Of a DNA stretch of 64,000 bases, positions 18,352 through 27,726 are shown piece after piece. Position 1 is the stretch's first letter; every line of letters starts with the position of its first letter. The DNA lies in contig NZ_JXJO01000002.1 of assembly GCF_000826655.1 (NCBI RefSeq), positions 62,001 through 126,000 of the forward strand, written 5' to 3'. The DNA comes from Psychroserpens damuponensis (GTDB lineage Bacteria > Bacteroidota > Bacteroidia > Flavobacteriales > Flavobacteriaceae). Below the pieces are notes generated by a model. It ran no database searches and was not told where the DNA came from. It saw only the letters and a list, made by a program, of their open reading frames with translations. The position numbers were made by a program, and so were the translations under genes.

Positions 18352-19182
18352 ATGCAACAAATTATTAACTTTGTCATTAGAAACAAAACCTTCCTTTTGT
18401 TTCTGTTGCTGTTTGTCATTTCTTTAGGATTAACAATACAATCTCATTCATATCACAAAAGTAAGTTTATAAACTCGGCTAATTTTTTAACTGGTGGTAT
18501 TTATGAAGGTGCTAGTGGTATATCAAATTATTTTGATTTGGATGACCAAAACGAAATTCTTGTAGAAGAAAACAATAGGCTGCGTTCTCAAATTTTTAAT
18601 AGCAATGATTCTGTTGCCATGGAAACACCATTTGTCGATAGCCTATCTTATGCTGGTCGCTATAAAATTCAAACAGCTAAAATCATCAATAATAATTATG
18701 CCTCTACAAAAAATTATCTCACCATAAATAAAGGGGAACGAGATTCTATAAAAGAAGATTTAGGAGTTATTACATCAAAAGGAATTGTTGGTATTATTGA
18801 CAATACGTCTAATGGTTATGCTAGGGTACTTTCTATTTTAAATACAAAAAGTAGAATTAATGCGCAGCTAAAATCCTCTAATCATATTGGATCATTAAAA
18901 TGGGATGGTAACTCTGGATCAACAACTGTACAGCTCACAGATATTTCTAAATTTGCACCTGTAAAAATAGGCGACACCATCATTACTGGTGGACAATCTA
19001 CTATTTTCCCAAAAGGCATTCATATTGGCACAATAGATTTGTTTGATTTAGATATAAGTGGAGATACATACACCATACAAGTGAAGTTATTTAATGATAT
19101 GACCAACTTATCACATGTATACGTTATAGAAAATTTAGATTCTCAAGAAATTAAGCTTTTAGAAAACCCAATTGATGAATAG
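18352..19182 (+). CDS. mreC: Rod shape-determining protein MreC
   Basis: 276 aa periplasmic scaffold of the elongasome. One N-terminal membrane helix (residues 11-27, FLLFLLLFVISLGLTI) is followed by a short coiled coil (EILVEENNRLRSQI) and the two beta domains of the MreC core (GVITSKGIVGII, VLSILNTKSRINAQLK, GDTIITGGQSTIFPKG, IGTIDL). It is 24 bp after mreB and overlaps mreD by 11 bp. Confidence 0.95.
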   Translation: MQQIINFVIRNKTFLLFLLLFVISLGLTIQSHSYHKSKFINSANFLTGGIYEGASGISNYFDLDDQNEILVEENNRLRSQIFNSNDSVAMETPFVDSLSYAGRYKIQTAKIINNNYASTKNYLTINKGERDSIKEDLGVITSKGIVGIIDNTSNGYARVLSILNTKSRINAQLKSSNHIGSLKWDGNSGSTTVQLTDISKFAPVKIGDTIITGGQSTIFPKGIHIGTIDLFDLDISGDTYTIQVKLFNDMTNLSHVYVIENLDSQEIKLLENPIDE

Positions 19183-19681
19183 TTTTAACGTAAATAGCAT
19201 CTTTAGGTTTGTAACATTAATACTCATTCAAGTTTTAATATTTAACAACATTAACTTTATGGGTTCTATTAATCCATATCCTTATATTCTATTTGTATTA
19301 TTATTTCCAATTAACAACAATCGTACACTTTTTATCTTCCTTAGTTTTATGTTAGGATTGTTTGTAGATATCTTTTCAAATTCGGGAGGAGTACATGCAG
19401 CTGCTTGCGTCACCATTGCATTTATAAGACCTCCTGTTTTAAAGTTTGCTTTTGGAATGATTTATGAACATCAAACTATTAAATTTAATAATACCGAATT
19501 TGGAAATAGAGTAATCTATTTTTCAATCCTTATATTTATTCATCATCTTATTCTGTTTTCGTTGGAAATATTTAACATTTCAAACATAATTTTAGTCGCA
19601 CAGAAAACGTTATTCTCTAGTATTTTTACTATTATACTATGTGCACTAATTTCTATACTTTTCAGTAATAAACAACGATGA
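19172..19681 (+). CDS. mreD: Rod shape-determining protein MreD
   Basis: 169 aa integral membrane protein with five to six helices. The Bacteroidota MreD pattern is clear: INPYPYILFVLLFP near 30-45 and the LGLFVDIFSNSGGVHAAA region near 60-80. The start ATG lies inside the end of mreC (a second ATG follows 3 bp later), and its stop overlaps the mrdA start, so all are translated together. Confidence 0.93.
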   Translation: MMNSFNVNSIFRFVTLILIQVLIFNNINFMGSINPYPYILFVLLFPINNNRTLFIFLSFMLGLFVDIFSNSGGVHAAACVTIAFIRPPVLKFAFGMIYEHQTIKFNNTEFGNRVIYFSILIFIHHLILFSLEIFNISNIILVAQKTLFSSIFTIILCALISILFSNKQR

Positions 19682-21627
19682 GAAAAATTTTACTTTTATT
19701 AACTGTTATCCTTGTCGGACTTTTATTCATTTCACGTCTTTTCTATTTGCAAATTTATAATAAAGAAGCCTATAGCCTTTTTGAAGACAGTGCCATTAAA
19801 AAAGAATATGACTACCCAAAACGAGGCTATGTTTATGATAGAAACGGAAAATTATTAGTAGCCAACCAGCCATCCTATGATGTTATGGTTATTCCTAGAG
19901 AGGTTGAACCGTTAGACACCTTAGAATTTTGTAAACTATTAAAAATCACTAAAGAGGATTTTATAAAAAAATACAATAGAGCTAAAAACTACTCGCCTCG
20001 ATTACCATCGCCATTTGTACCACAATTATCTAAAAAAGATTATGCTGTACTTCAAGAAAAAATGCGAAAGTTTGACGGGTTCTATATTCAAAAAAGATCA
20101 TTGCGCGACTATCAAACGTCAATTGGCGCTAATGTTTTAGGAGATTTAGGAGAAGTTAACCAACGTACTATAGAAAAAAAACCTTATTATTCTCTAGGAG
20201 ACCTTATTGGCAAACAAGGGATAGAATTATCGTATGAAGACGTACTAAAAGGTGTAAAAGGAATTAAGTTTAGTCAAAAAGATAGATTTAACAAAATAAT
20301 TGGTCCATACAAAAATGGACGATTTGACACCTTACCGCAACCAGGAAAAGATATAAAAATCACAATTGATTCTGAACTCCAAAAATACGGTGAGCTCTTA
20401 ATGACCAATAAAAGAGGTGGCATAGTTGCCATTGACCCATCAAATGGCGAGATTTTAGCGCTAGTTACTGGGCCAAGTTACAACCCAAACCTATTAGTAG
20501 GTAGAGAGCGTAATAAAAATTTTTCTAGATTATATTTAGATACTATTGCACGACCAACTTGGGATCGAGGATTACAAGCACAATACCCACCAGGATCTCC
20601 ATTTAAAGTTATTAATGCACTTATTGCTTTGCAAGAAGGTGTCATGGAACCTGAAGAAAAAGTAACCTGTAGAATGGGTTATTACTACGGAAGCAGAAAA
20701 CTAACAGGTTGTCACCATCATAAAAGCCCTGTAGATATGAATGCAGGAATCGCACAATCTTGTAACGCCTATTTTGTCTCTGCATACCGTAAAATCATAG
20801 ATAAATATGATGATGCAGGAGAAGGAATGAATATTTGGGCAGATCATGCTAAAAGTTTTGGACTAGGCAACTTCTTAGGTTACGACCTACCAGTTGGTCA
20901 AAAAGGAAGAATACCAGATGGCGATTATTACGATAGAGCTTATGGCGACAATCGTTGGGGCTCAACCTATATTGTATCAAATGCAATTGGCCAAGGGGAA
21001 GTTGAAGCAACACCAATACAACTTGCAAATATGGCTGCAGCTATAGGTAATCGTGGTTATTATTACACGCCTCATATTATAAAAGAAATTGAAGGTGACA
21101 CCATACCAAGTAAATACACTACTCGTAAAGAGACTACAATAGACAAGAGACATTTTGAGCCAGTGGTACAAGGTATGTTTGATGTATATAACAAAGGTAC
21201 TGCTGCTTCACTTCGTATTCCTGGTATTGATATCTGCGGAAAAACAGGTACTGCAGAAAATTTCATTAAAATTGATAGTGTAAAAACCCAGCTAACAGAT
21301 CATTCCATTTTTGTAGCTTTTGCTCCAAAAGATAATCCTAAAATTGCAATAGCAGTTTTTGTAGAAAACGGATATTGGGGAAGTAGATTTGCTGGACGTA
21401 TGGCAAGTTTAATGATTGAAAAATATATCAATAATGACATTACTAGAACAGATTTAGAGCATTGGATTCTCACACATAGTTTAGAAAACGAATATGCAAA
21501 ACCGTATTCTGGAGAACCGTTTAAAATTAATAGAGAAACTTCACTTCAGGTGATTCCTAAAACTCAAGCTCCCGATGATGATTTTAATAGTTCAATCAAT
21601 GTTGATACCAATAAACCCAAATTGTAA
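19678..21627 (+). CDS. mrdA: Penicillin-binding protein 2 (elongation transpeptidase)
   Basis: 649 aa. A single N-terminal membrane anchor (residues 2-23) is followed by the dimerisation domain (KRGYVYDRNGKLLVANQPSYD) and the transpeptidase domain with all three active-site motifs: SPFK (SxxK, in PPGSPFKVINAL), SCN (SxN, in IAQSCNAYF) and KTGTA (in CGKTGTAENF). It crosslinks peptidoglycan together with the RodA polymerase encoded 2 bp downstream. The Cys before KTGTA and the short Pro/Asp-rich tail are unremarkable for the phylum. Confidence 0.97.
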   Translation: MRKILLLLTVILVGLLFISRLFYLQIYNKEAYSLFEDSAIKKEYDYPKRGYVYDRNGKLLVANQPSYDVMVIPREVEPLDTLEFCKLLKITKEDFIKKYNRAKNYSPRLPSPFVPQLSKKDYAVLQEKMRKFDGFYIQKRSLRDYQTSIGANVLGDLGEVNQRTIEKKPYYSLGDLIGKQGIELSYEDVLKGVKGIKFSQKDRFNKIIGPYKNGRFDTLPQPGKDIKITIDSELQKYGELLMTNKRGGIVAIDPSNGEILALVTGPSYNPNLLVGRERNKNFSRLYLDTIARPTWDRGLQAQYPPGSPFKVINALIALQEGVMEPEEKVTCRMGYYYGSRKLTGCHHHKSPVDMNAGIAQSCNAYFVSAYRKIIDKYDDAGEGMNIWADHAKSFGLGNFLGYDLPVGQKGRIPDGDYYDRAYGDNRWGSTYIVSNAIGQGEVEATPIQLANMAAAIGNRGYYYTPHIIKEIEGDTIPSKYTTRKETTIDKRHFEPVVQGMFDVYNKGTAASLRIPGIDICGKTGTAENFIKIDSVKTQLTDHSIFVAFAPKDNPKIAIAVFVENGYWGSRFAGRMASLMIEKYINNDITRTDLEHWILTHSLENEYAKPYSGEPFKINRETSLQVIPKTQAPDDDFNSSINVDTNKPKL

Positions 21628-21629
21628 AC

Positions 21630-22913
21630 ATGCATAATAGAGAGCATCACAAAAATTTTGGTTTTGATTGGATTATTATAGTATTATTTTTATTACTTGT
21701 AGGTTTTGGCTGGCTCAACATCATGTCTGCGTCTCATGAAGGAGAGGTTGTAAGTTATTTTGACATGAGCCAATTGTATGGTAAACATGCCGTTTTTATT
21801 GGCTTAACCTTAGTCTTAATTACTCTAATATTAGCTGTAGAAGCAAAATTCTATGAACGGTTTGCAAGCGTGATTTATATTATTGCCATGCTAGCGCTTG
21901 TCGGTTTATTTATCTTCGGAAAGGATGTTAATGGCGCACGTTCTTGGTATGGCATTGGAAGTATGACTATACAACCAAGTGAGTTTGCTAAATTTGCTAC
22001 TGCTCTGGCTCTTGCCAAATATATGAGCGATTTGCAAACCGACATGAATACCATAAAGCATCAATTAAGGGCTGTTGGAATTATCGTTTTACCTGCAATA
22101 TTAATCTTACTGCAAAATGATGCAGGAAGCACCATAGTTTACGCGTCCTTTTTCTTTGTATTTTACCGCGAAGGTCTGCAACAAATATATTTAGCCATTG
22201 CTATTTCTGCTATAGTTTTAGCTGTTCTTGCCTTAAAATTTGGCATATTAATTACGGCTTTAGTTGCAACTGTTATTATTGGTGGCTTGTACTTTTTCCG
22301 AAGAAAAAAACGTGCCTCTATAATTCAGCATATCGTCATATTATTGGTTTGTGTGTCATTCTCTGCTGGTGTGCGCATGTTTTACGATCATGTATTAAAG
22401 CCACATCAACAAAATAGAATTAGCCTTTGGTTACGTCTAGAAAAAGACCCTGCAAAACTAGAGCGCATGAAAAAAGCTGAGGCTTATAACCTCATTCAAT
22501 CTGAGCAAGCCATTAGCTCAGGAGGATTAACTGGCAAAGGGTTTATGCAAGGTACAAGGACTACAGGAAAATTTGTACCAGAACAAGAAACCGATTATAT
22601 TTTTAGTACTGTAGGTGAAGAATGGGGATTTTTAGGAAGTGCCTTGGTTGTTGTTTTGTTTATGGCCTTAATTATTCGGGTTCTTTTTCTTGCTGAATCT
22701 CAAAAATCACAATTTAGTCGCGTTTATGGCTATGCAGTGGCAGCGATATTATTTACCCATTTCACAATTAATATTGGTATGGTCATGGGATTAATCCCAA
22801 CTGTAGGAATCCCTCTACCCTTTTTTAGTTATGGAGGCTCTGGACTTTGGGGCTTTACTATTTTACTCTTTATTTTTGTGAAGTTGGATAGTAATAAAAT
22901 TAATGAGTGGTAA
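21630..22913 (+). CDS. rodA: RodA peptidoglycan glycosyltransferase (SEDS family)
   Basis: 427 aa with about ten membrane helices. SEDS hallmarks: GSMTIQPSEFAKFATALALA, LLQNDAGSTIVY and the C-terminal GLIPTVGIPLPFFSYGGSG. It polymerises glycan strands with PBP2. One stretch (about 205-235) has a basic FRRKKRASI loop. It carries two CTTCGGAA octamers in opposite orientation (21914-21921 and 22296-22303). It is the last gene of the elongasome operon and faces valS across a terminator. Confidence 0.96.
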   Translation: MHNREHHKNFGFDWIIIVLFLLLVGFGWLNIMSASHEGEVVSYFDMSQLYGKHAVFIGLTLVLITLILAVEAKFYERFASVIYIIAMLALVGLFIFGKDVNGARSWYGIGSMTIQPSEFAKFATALALAKYMSDLQTDMNTIKHQLRAVGIIVLPAILILLQNDAGSTIVYASFFFVFYREGLQQIYLAIAISAIVLAVLALKFGILITALVATVIIGGLYFFRRKKRASIIQHIVILLVCVSFSAGVRMFYDHVLKPHQQNRISLWLRLEKDPAKLERMKKAEAYNLIQSEQAISSGGLTGKGFMQGTRTTGKFVPEQETDYIFSTVGEEWGFLGSALVVVLFMALIIRVLFLAESQKSQFSRVYGYAVAAILFTHFTINIGMVMGLIPTVGIPLPFFSYGGSGLWGFTILLFIFVKLDSNKINEW

Positions 22914-22921
22914 ATTGGCAC

Positions 22922-22959
22922 AAAAAAACCTGCAAGGTTTATTAACATCTTACAGGTTT
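22922..22959 (-). terminator. Terminator between rodA and valS, best for valS
   Basis: The arms AAACCTGCAAG (22926-22936) and CTTACAGGTTT (22949-22959) form an 11-bp stem with one G-T pair. The T-run (seven T) lies on the minus-strand side, so it mainly ends valS; on the plus strand it may also end the mre operon. Confidence 0.8.
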
Positions 22960-22979
22960 AATATGGAGTTTTAGTCCTG

Positions 22980-25613
22980 CTATTTTAAACTAGCTAAACT
23001 TGATTTAATAGTCTCAATCTTAGCTAAAGCATCTGCCTCTTTTTTCTTTTCACTTGCCACTACTTGCTCTGGTGCTCCTGCAACAAAACGCTCGTTTGAG
23101 AGTTTCTTTTGTACAGATTTTAAAAAGCCTTCAGTGTAGTTCAACTCTTCGGTTAATTTTGCGACTTCTGCTTCTACATCAATACTTCCTTCCATTGGAA
23201 TGAAATACTCATTAGATTTCACTCTAAAAGTTAATGCTCCATCTACAGGTTCTGTCACATATTCAAAACTTTCAAGATTACCAAGTTTAGAAATTACTTC
23301 ATCAAATGTAGAAGCAGCGTTTTCATTATTTACAACATAAAACCCTATCGCATCTTTAAATGCAATATTTTTTTGTGTTCTAATATTTCTAATTCCTGTT
23401 ATCACTTCTGAAGTAAAATCAAATTCTGAAATCAAATGTTCATTAATTGGTTTTGCCTTTGGCCATTGTGCAATTATTAGAGCTTCTTCTGGAGAACGTT
23501 CTTTAATAGATTGCCAAATCTCTTCAGTTAAGAAAGGCATAAATGGATGAACAATTTTAAGATTCTCTTCAAAAATAGACATCACTTTTTGATATGTTAT
23601 TGCATCAATTGGTTGTTGATATGCTGGCTTAACCATCTCGAGCATCCAACCACAAAAATCATCATAAATTAATTTATAGATAGTCATTAAAGCATCACTC
23701 AGTCTATATTTACTAAAATGATCTTCTATTTCAATAAGTGCTTTTTGAAATTTAGCTTCATACCACTCTAATGCTATTTTACTAGAGTTTGGTTGTGCGA
23801 TAGTGTCGTCAACATCCCAAAGGTTAGTTAGGTTAAATGCATTCCAAATTTTATTTGAAAATCCTTTACCTTGTTGACACAATGCCTCATCAAACATTAG
23901 ATCATTTCCTGCAGCAGAACTTAATAAAAGCCCTACTCGCACACCATCTGCACTATACTCGTCGATTAGTTTTAAGGCATCGGGAGAATTTCCTAATGAC
24001 TTAGACATTTTTCGTCTTTGCTTATCTCTAACTAAACCTGTGAGATAGACATTTTCAAAAGGTCTTTGATCTTTATATTCATAACCAGCAACAATCATAC
24101 GTGCTACCCAAAAGAATAAAATATCTGGTCCTGTTACTAAATCATTGGTTGGATAATAATATTTAATTTCTTCATTTTCCGGATTTCTAATTCCGTCAAA
24201 AACACTCATTGGCCATAACCATGAACTAAACCATGTATCAAGCGCATCGGTATCTTGTTTTAAGTTGTTTGCTGTTAATTTTTCATTGTTAGCTTTTACT
24301 TTAGCCAATTTAAGGGCTTCATCAAGACTTTCTGCTACGACATAATCTTCTTTACCATCACCATAGAAATAGGCAGGAATTTGTTGTCCCCAAAGTAATT
24401 GACGTGAGATATTCCAATCGCGAATATTCTCCATCCAGTGACGGTATGTATTTTCAAATTTCTTCGGAAATAGCTTTACATCACCAGTTTTTAGTACAGC
24501 ATCAATAGCTGGCTTGGCTAACTCTTCCATTTTAAGAAACCATTGATCACTTAGTCTTGGTTCAATAACAGCTTTTGTACGTTCTGAAGTTCCTACTTTA
24601 TTGATATGACTTTCAGTTTTCACCAACACACCAGAAGTTTCTAACTCTTTAGCAATTGCCTTTCTAACCACAAAGCGATCTTGCCCTTCAAAGTGCATTC
24701 CGAAGCTATTTAAAGTTGCATCTTCATTGAAAATATCGACAACTTCTAAATTATGCTTGTCACCTAAAACTTTATCATTCTCATCGTGAGCAGGCGTTAC
24801 TTTTAGGCAACCTGTACCAAATTCTAAATCAACATACTCATCTTCAATGATAGGAATAACCCTTCCGCAGATAGGAACAATTGCTTTTTTACCCTTTAAA
24901 TGTGTAAAACGCTCATCGGTTGGATTGATACAAATTGCAGTATCTCCAAATATGGTTTCTGGTCGTGTTGTAGCAATGGTTAATGTCTCATCACTACCTT
25001 CAATTTTATATTCTAAATAATAGAGTGACCCTTGTTTTTCAACATGAATTACTTCTTCATCAGATAAGGTTGTTTTAGCTTCAGGATCCCAATTAACCAT
25101 ACGGTAACCTCTATAGATCAAGCCTTTGTTATGCAAATCAACAAACACCTTGATAACGGCTTCACTCATGTCATCATCCATCGTAAACTTTGTACGATCC
25201 CAATCACATGAACATCCTAATTTTTTTAGTTGCTCTAGAATGACACCTCCATACTCTTCGGTCCATTCCCAAGCGTGTTTTAGAAACTCTTCGCGAGTTA
25301 AGTCATTCTTGTCTATACCTTGAGCTTTTAATTTGGCAACTACTTTAGCTTCGGTTGCTATAGATGCATGATCTGTTCCAGGCACCCAACAAGCATTTTT
25401 ACCTTGCAAACGCGCACGACGAATGAGAACATCCTGAATGGTATTATTCAACATATGTCCCATGTGCAAGACTCCAGTTACGTTTGGTGGCGGAATTACT
25501 ATTGTGTACGGTTCTCTTTCATCTGGAGTAGAATGAAAATAATTGTGAGACATCCAGTAGTTGTACCATTTGTTTTCTACTGTCTGTGCTGAATATTTTG
25601 ATGGAATTTCCAT
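22980..25613 (-). CDS. valS: Valyl-tRNA synthetase
   Basis: Class I synthetase that charges tRNA-Val and edits mischarged Thr. 877 aa, full length. Signatures: HIGH-type site PNVTGVLHMGHML (about 39-51) and KMSKSLGNSPD (the KMSKS loop, about 535). The editing domain contains ATTRPETIFGDTAI and GTGCLKVTPAHDENDK. It ends in a Val-tRNA synthetase coiled coil (EVAKLTEELNYTEGFLKSVQ). A TACTTTTG box on the minus strand (25651-25644) may be its -7 element. Confidence 0.98.
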   Translation of the reverse strand: MEIPSKYSAQTVENKWYNYWMSHNYFHSTPDEREPYTIVIPPPNVTGVLHMGHMLNNTIQDVLIRRARLQGKNACWVPGTDHASIATEAKVVAKLKAQGIDKNDLTREEFLKHAWEWTEEYGGVILEQLKKLGCSCDWDRTKFTMDDDMSEAVIKVFVDLHNKGLIYRGYRMVNWDPEAKTTLSDEEVIHVEKQGSLYYLEYKIEGSDETLTIATTRPETIFGDTAICINPTDERFTHLKGKKAIVPICGRVIPIIEDEYVDLEFGTGCLKVTPAHDENDKVLGDKHNLEVVDIFNEDATLNSFGMHFEGQDRFVVRKAIAKELETSGVLVKTESHINKVGTSERTKAVIEPRLSDQWFLKMEELAKPAIDAVLKTGDVKLFPKKFENTYRHWMENIRDWNISRQLLWGQQIPAYFYGDGKEDYVVAESLDEALKLAKVKANNEKLTANNLKQDTDALDTWFSSWLWPMSVFDGIRNPENEEIKYYYPTNDLVTGPDILFFWVARMIVAGYEYKDQRPFENVYLTGLVRDKQRRKMSKSLGNSPDALKLIDEYSADGVRVGLLLSSAAGNDLMFDEALCQQGKGFSNKIWNAFNLTNLWDVDDTIAQPNSSKIALEWYEAKFQKALIEIEDHFSKYRLSDALMTIYKLIYDDFCGWMLEMVKPAYQQPIDAITYQKVMSIFEENLKIVHPFMPFLTEEIWQSIKERSPEEALIIAQWPKAKPINEHLISEFDFTSEVITGIRNIRTQKNIAFKDAIGFYVVNNENAASTFDEVISKLGNLESFEYVTEPVDGALTFRVKSNEYFIPMEGSIDVEAEVAKLTEELNYTEGFLKSVQKKLSNERFVAGAPEQVVASEKKKEADALAKIETIKSSLASLK

Positions 25614-25643
25614 GCTTTGGTATTGTTTTTGCTTTATAACTCA

Positions 25644-25651
25644 CAAAAGTA
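25644..25651 (-). promoter_or_regulatory. TAnnTTTG -7 box for valS
   Basis: TACTTTTG read on the minus strand, about 30 bp before the valS ATG. No TTTG -33 partner at the usual distance. Confidence 0.4.
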
Positions 25652-25718
25652 CTTATATTTCTTTTTTAGCGAAATGAATACGAGAAATAATGACTACTTA
25701 AATTACAAATTTTGTTAA

Positions 25719-25747
25719 TTGTAAGGTCATACAACTAATTTATTTTG
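25719..25747 (+). promoter_or_regulatory. Likely promoter for the DUF1573 gene
   Basis: TTG at 25719-25721 and TATTTTG at 25741-25747 are separated by 19 bp, close to the Bacteroidota pattern though the -7 box is one base short of TAnnTTTG. It lies about 50 bp before the start. Confidence 0.4.
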
Positions 25748-25796
25748 CAGAATGGTAAAAAGTAAGTAGCTTTGATAGTATCAATTTAAAATTTAA

Positions 25797-26225
25797 ATGA
25801 TGAAAAAGATAGTAGCAATTTTATGTGTAGCGTTTATTAGCTTTGGAGCAATGGCTCAAGAGAAAGTCGCAAAAATAGAATTTAAAACAGATGTAATTGA
25901 TTACGGAACAATTGAAAAAGGTTCTGATGGTGTTAGAATATTTGAATTCACAAATACAGGTAATGCACCTTTAATAATATCTAATGTAAAGTCAACATGC
26001 GGTTGTACTGTACCCAAAAAACCAAAAGGCCCTATTTTACCAGGAGAAACTGGAGAAATTGAAGTTAAGTATGATACAAAAAGAGTGAACCCAATTAGAA
26101 AAACTATTACGGTTACTTCTAATGCTGAAACTCCAACCGTAGCTTTAAAAATAAAAGGTTTGGTTATTGATCCTAGTAAGACTAACGTCCTAGAAAAAAC
26201 AAAAAAAAGCGTCATGGAACAATAA
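25797..26225 (+). CDS. DUF1573-domain exported protein
   Basis: 142 aa. Signal peptide at residues 1-21 (AILCVAFISFGAMAQ). The rest is one Ig-like DUF1573 domain with the hallmark YGTIEKGSDGVRIFEFTNTGNAPLIISNVKSTCGCT (given here by its parts): FEFTNTGNAPLII, then the STCGCT cysteine pair, then PGETGEIEVKYDTKR. Very common and numerous in Bacteroidota; function unknown, probably a periplasmic or surface binding module. An ATG three bases downstream (25800) is an equally good start. A terminator follows. Confidence 0.92.
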   Translation: MMKKIVAILCVAFISFGAMAQEKVAKIEFKTDVIDYGTIEKGSDGVRIFEFTNTGNAPLIISNVKSTCGCTVPKKPKGPILPGETGEIEVKYDTKRVNPIRKTITVTSNAETPTVALKIKGLVIDPSKTNVLEKTKKSVMEQ

Positions 26226-26248
26226 ATCCTTTACTCTAAATAGAATTT

Positions 26249-26283
26249 AAAAGAACTCCTCTAATTTGGGAGTTCTTTTTTTT
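26249..26283 (+). terminator. Terminator after the DUF1573 gene
   Basis: AAAAGAACTCC (26249-26259) pairs with GGAGTTCTTTT (26269-26279), followed by T. The hairpin overlaps the stop codon of the convergent protease gene (26261-26263). Confidence 0.85.
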
Positions 26284-27631
26284 CGAATACATCTTCTAAT
26301 CTAAATTCTAAACTTAATATTTGCTTATTTCTTTCAACTTTGAGTCTAATCATCTTACCTATATTACCTTTAAAGTAACCAATAACTTCTTGCAACTTGA
26401 GCTCATGTGCATGTTTACCATTTATAGAAACAATAATATCGCCTTTAAGCAATCCAGCCTTTTCTGCCGGAGAATTAGGTCTAACTTCCATAATAGTGTA
26501 AGCAGGTTTCAAACCTACGGTATATGTATCTACTGAAGATATTGTAATATTATTATCATTTGATCTTCCGTAATTATCGAAGGTTTTTTTATTTGTAGAC
26601 TCTTTTACTATTCTAAAACCATGTTGCTCTAACACAATACCACTTCTATTATAATGAAACCTATCTTTAAAATTACCATTCTTTTTTAGCGTTAATACTC
26701 CTTTTTCATAATCAAAAATTATATTAAACCGTCTTAGTATCTCTGCAGATAAACTTCCATTTCTATCTTCTATTCTTTTAGCATGTTTAATTGCAGTAGA
26801 GTCTGGAAAAGCGGTATTAACATTGTTTAAAGTAAAACTTTTAAGCTTAAATGCCTTTATTTTAGATCGTTTACCATGGACATTACCACTCAATCCTCTT
26901 CCTAAAAAATCATGAAAATAATTATTGTTTTTAGCAGTAATACCATATTCATCATCTTCAAATAACCATAAGGCATCACTACTTCCTGTATCAATTAACA
27001 ATTTCACTAATAGGGTCTTTTCCCCTAAAGTGACTTCTCCATCAATATATGGTTTATTATTATGGAAGTATAAATTAAAAGTTTCGCATTTTTTACACGA
27101 TTTGTAGCGATAACCATCTCTTCTATTTAATTTAATAATTTTAGATTTATAATTGATTTCTACAATAAAATCCTTAAAAAAGTCATAGCCTATTATTCCA
27201 TGAACAGGTATACCTAACTTAGGTGTAAAGTTTATTTCTTGATCAAAAACGACATAAATTTCTTGATTAATATTAATAGCATTTCCAATTTTTAAAAAAT
27301 TATTTTTTGATCTCAATGCTTTAACCGTTTCACCAACACCCAACCCTCGTAGAAAAATGGTTTCAACATTATTCATTTGAAGCGAGTCTGTATTTGTGAT
27401 ATTAAATAAAATAGCTTTACTAACACCAGTATCTAACATAAAAGATAATTCAACGCCATTAATTTCTACTGGTAAAACAATAAGATTATTGATGAGTTCA
27501 AACTTAATTTTATCATATTGTTTACCTGGTAATTCAAAGTCACCTTGCCCAAATGAGAACATTACACTCCATAATAAGAGCATCGTAAAAACACTTATTT
27601 TTCTATTAAATTTCGTATGCATTATTCCCAA
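26261..27631 (-). CDS. Retropepsin-like aspartic protease with C-terminal PDZ domain
   Basis: 456 aa (an internal ATG at 27622, MHTKFNRK, is an alternative start). A signal peptide (SVFTMLLLWSVMFSFGQG) exports it. Two retropepsin-like half-domains carry the two catalytic Asp motifs: FMLDTGVSK (about 68) and LLIDTGSSDALW (about 212). The C-terminal 100 residues form a PDZ domain (AGLLKGDIIVSINGKHAHELKL). Such proteins are periplasmic or outer-membrane proteases of unknown substrate. It is flanked by unrelated genes and is monocistronic. Confidence 0.88.
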   Translation of the reverse strand: MGIMHTKFNRKISVFTMLLLWSVMFSFGQGDFELPGKQYDKIKFELINNLIVLPVEINGVELSFMLDTGVSKAILFNITNTDSLQMNNVETIFLRGLGVGETVKALRSKNNFLKIGNAININQEIYVVFDQEINFTPKLGIPVHGIIGYDFFKDFIVEINYKSKIIKLNRRDGYRYKSCKKCETFNLYFHNNKPYIDGEVTLGEKTLLVKLLIDTGSSDALWLFEDDEYGITAKNNNYFHDFLGRGLSGNVHGKRSKIKAFKLKSFTLNNVNTAFPDSTAIKHAKRIEDRNGSLSAEILRRFNIIFDYEKGVLTLKKNGNFKDRFHYNRSGIVLEQHGFRIVKESTNKKTFDNYGRSNDNNITISSVDTYTVGLKPAYTIMEVRPNSPAEKAGLLKGDIIVSINGKHAHELKLQEVIGYFKGNIGKMIRLKVERNKQILSLEFRLEDVFEKKELPN

Positions 27632-27726
27632 GTTACAAATCTTTATTTCATTGTTTGTTTTTTACTTCCGTTTTAAATAAAATTTAAGAATATTTTTCAG
27701 AACTTTACACTCTTAAACTCATCAAT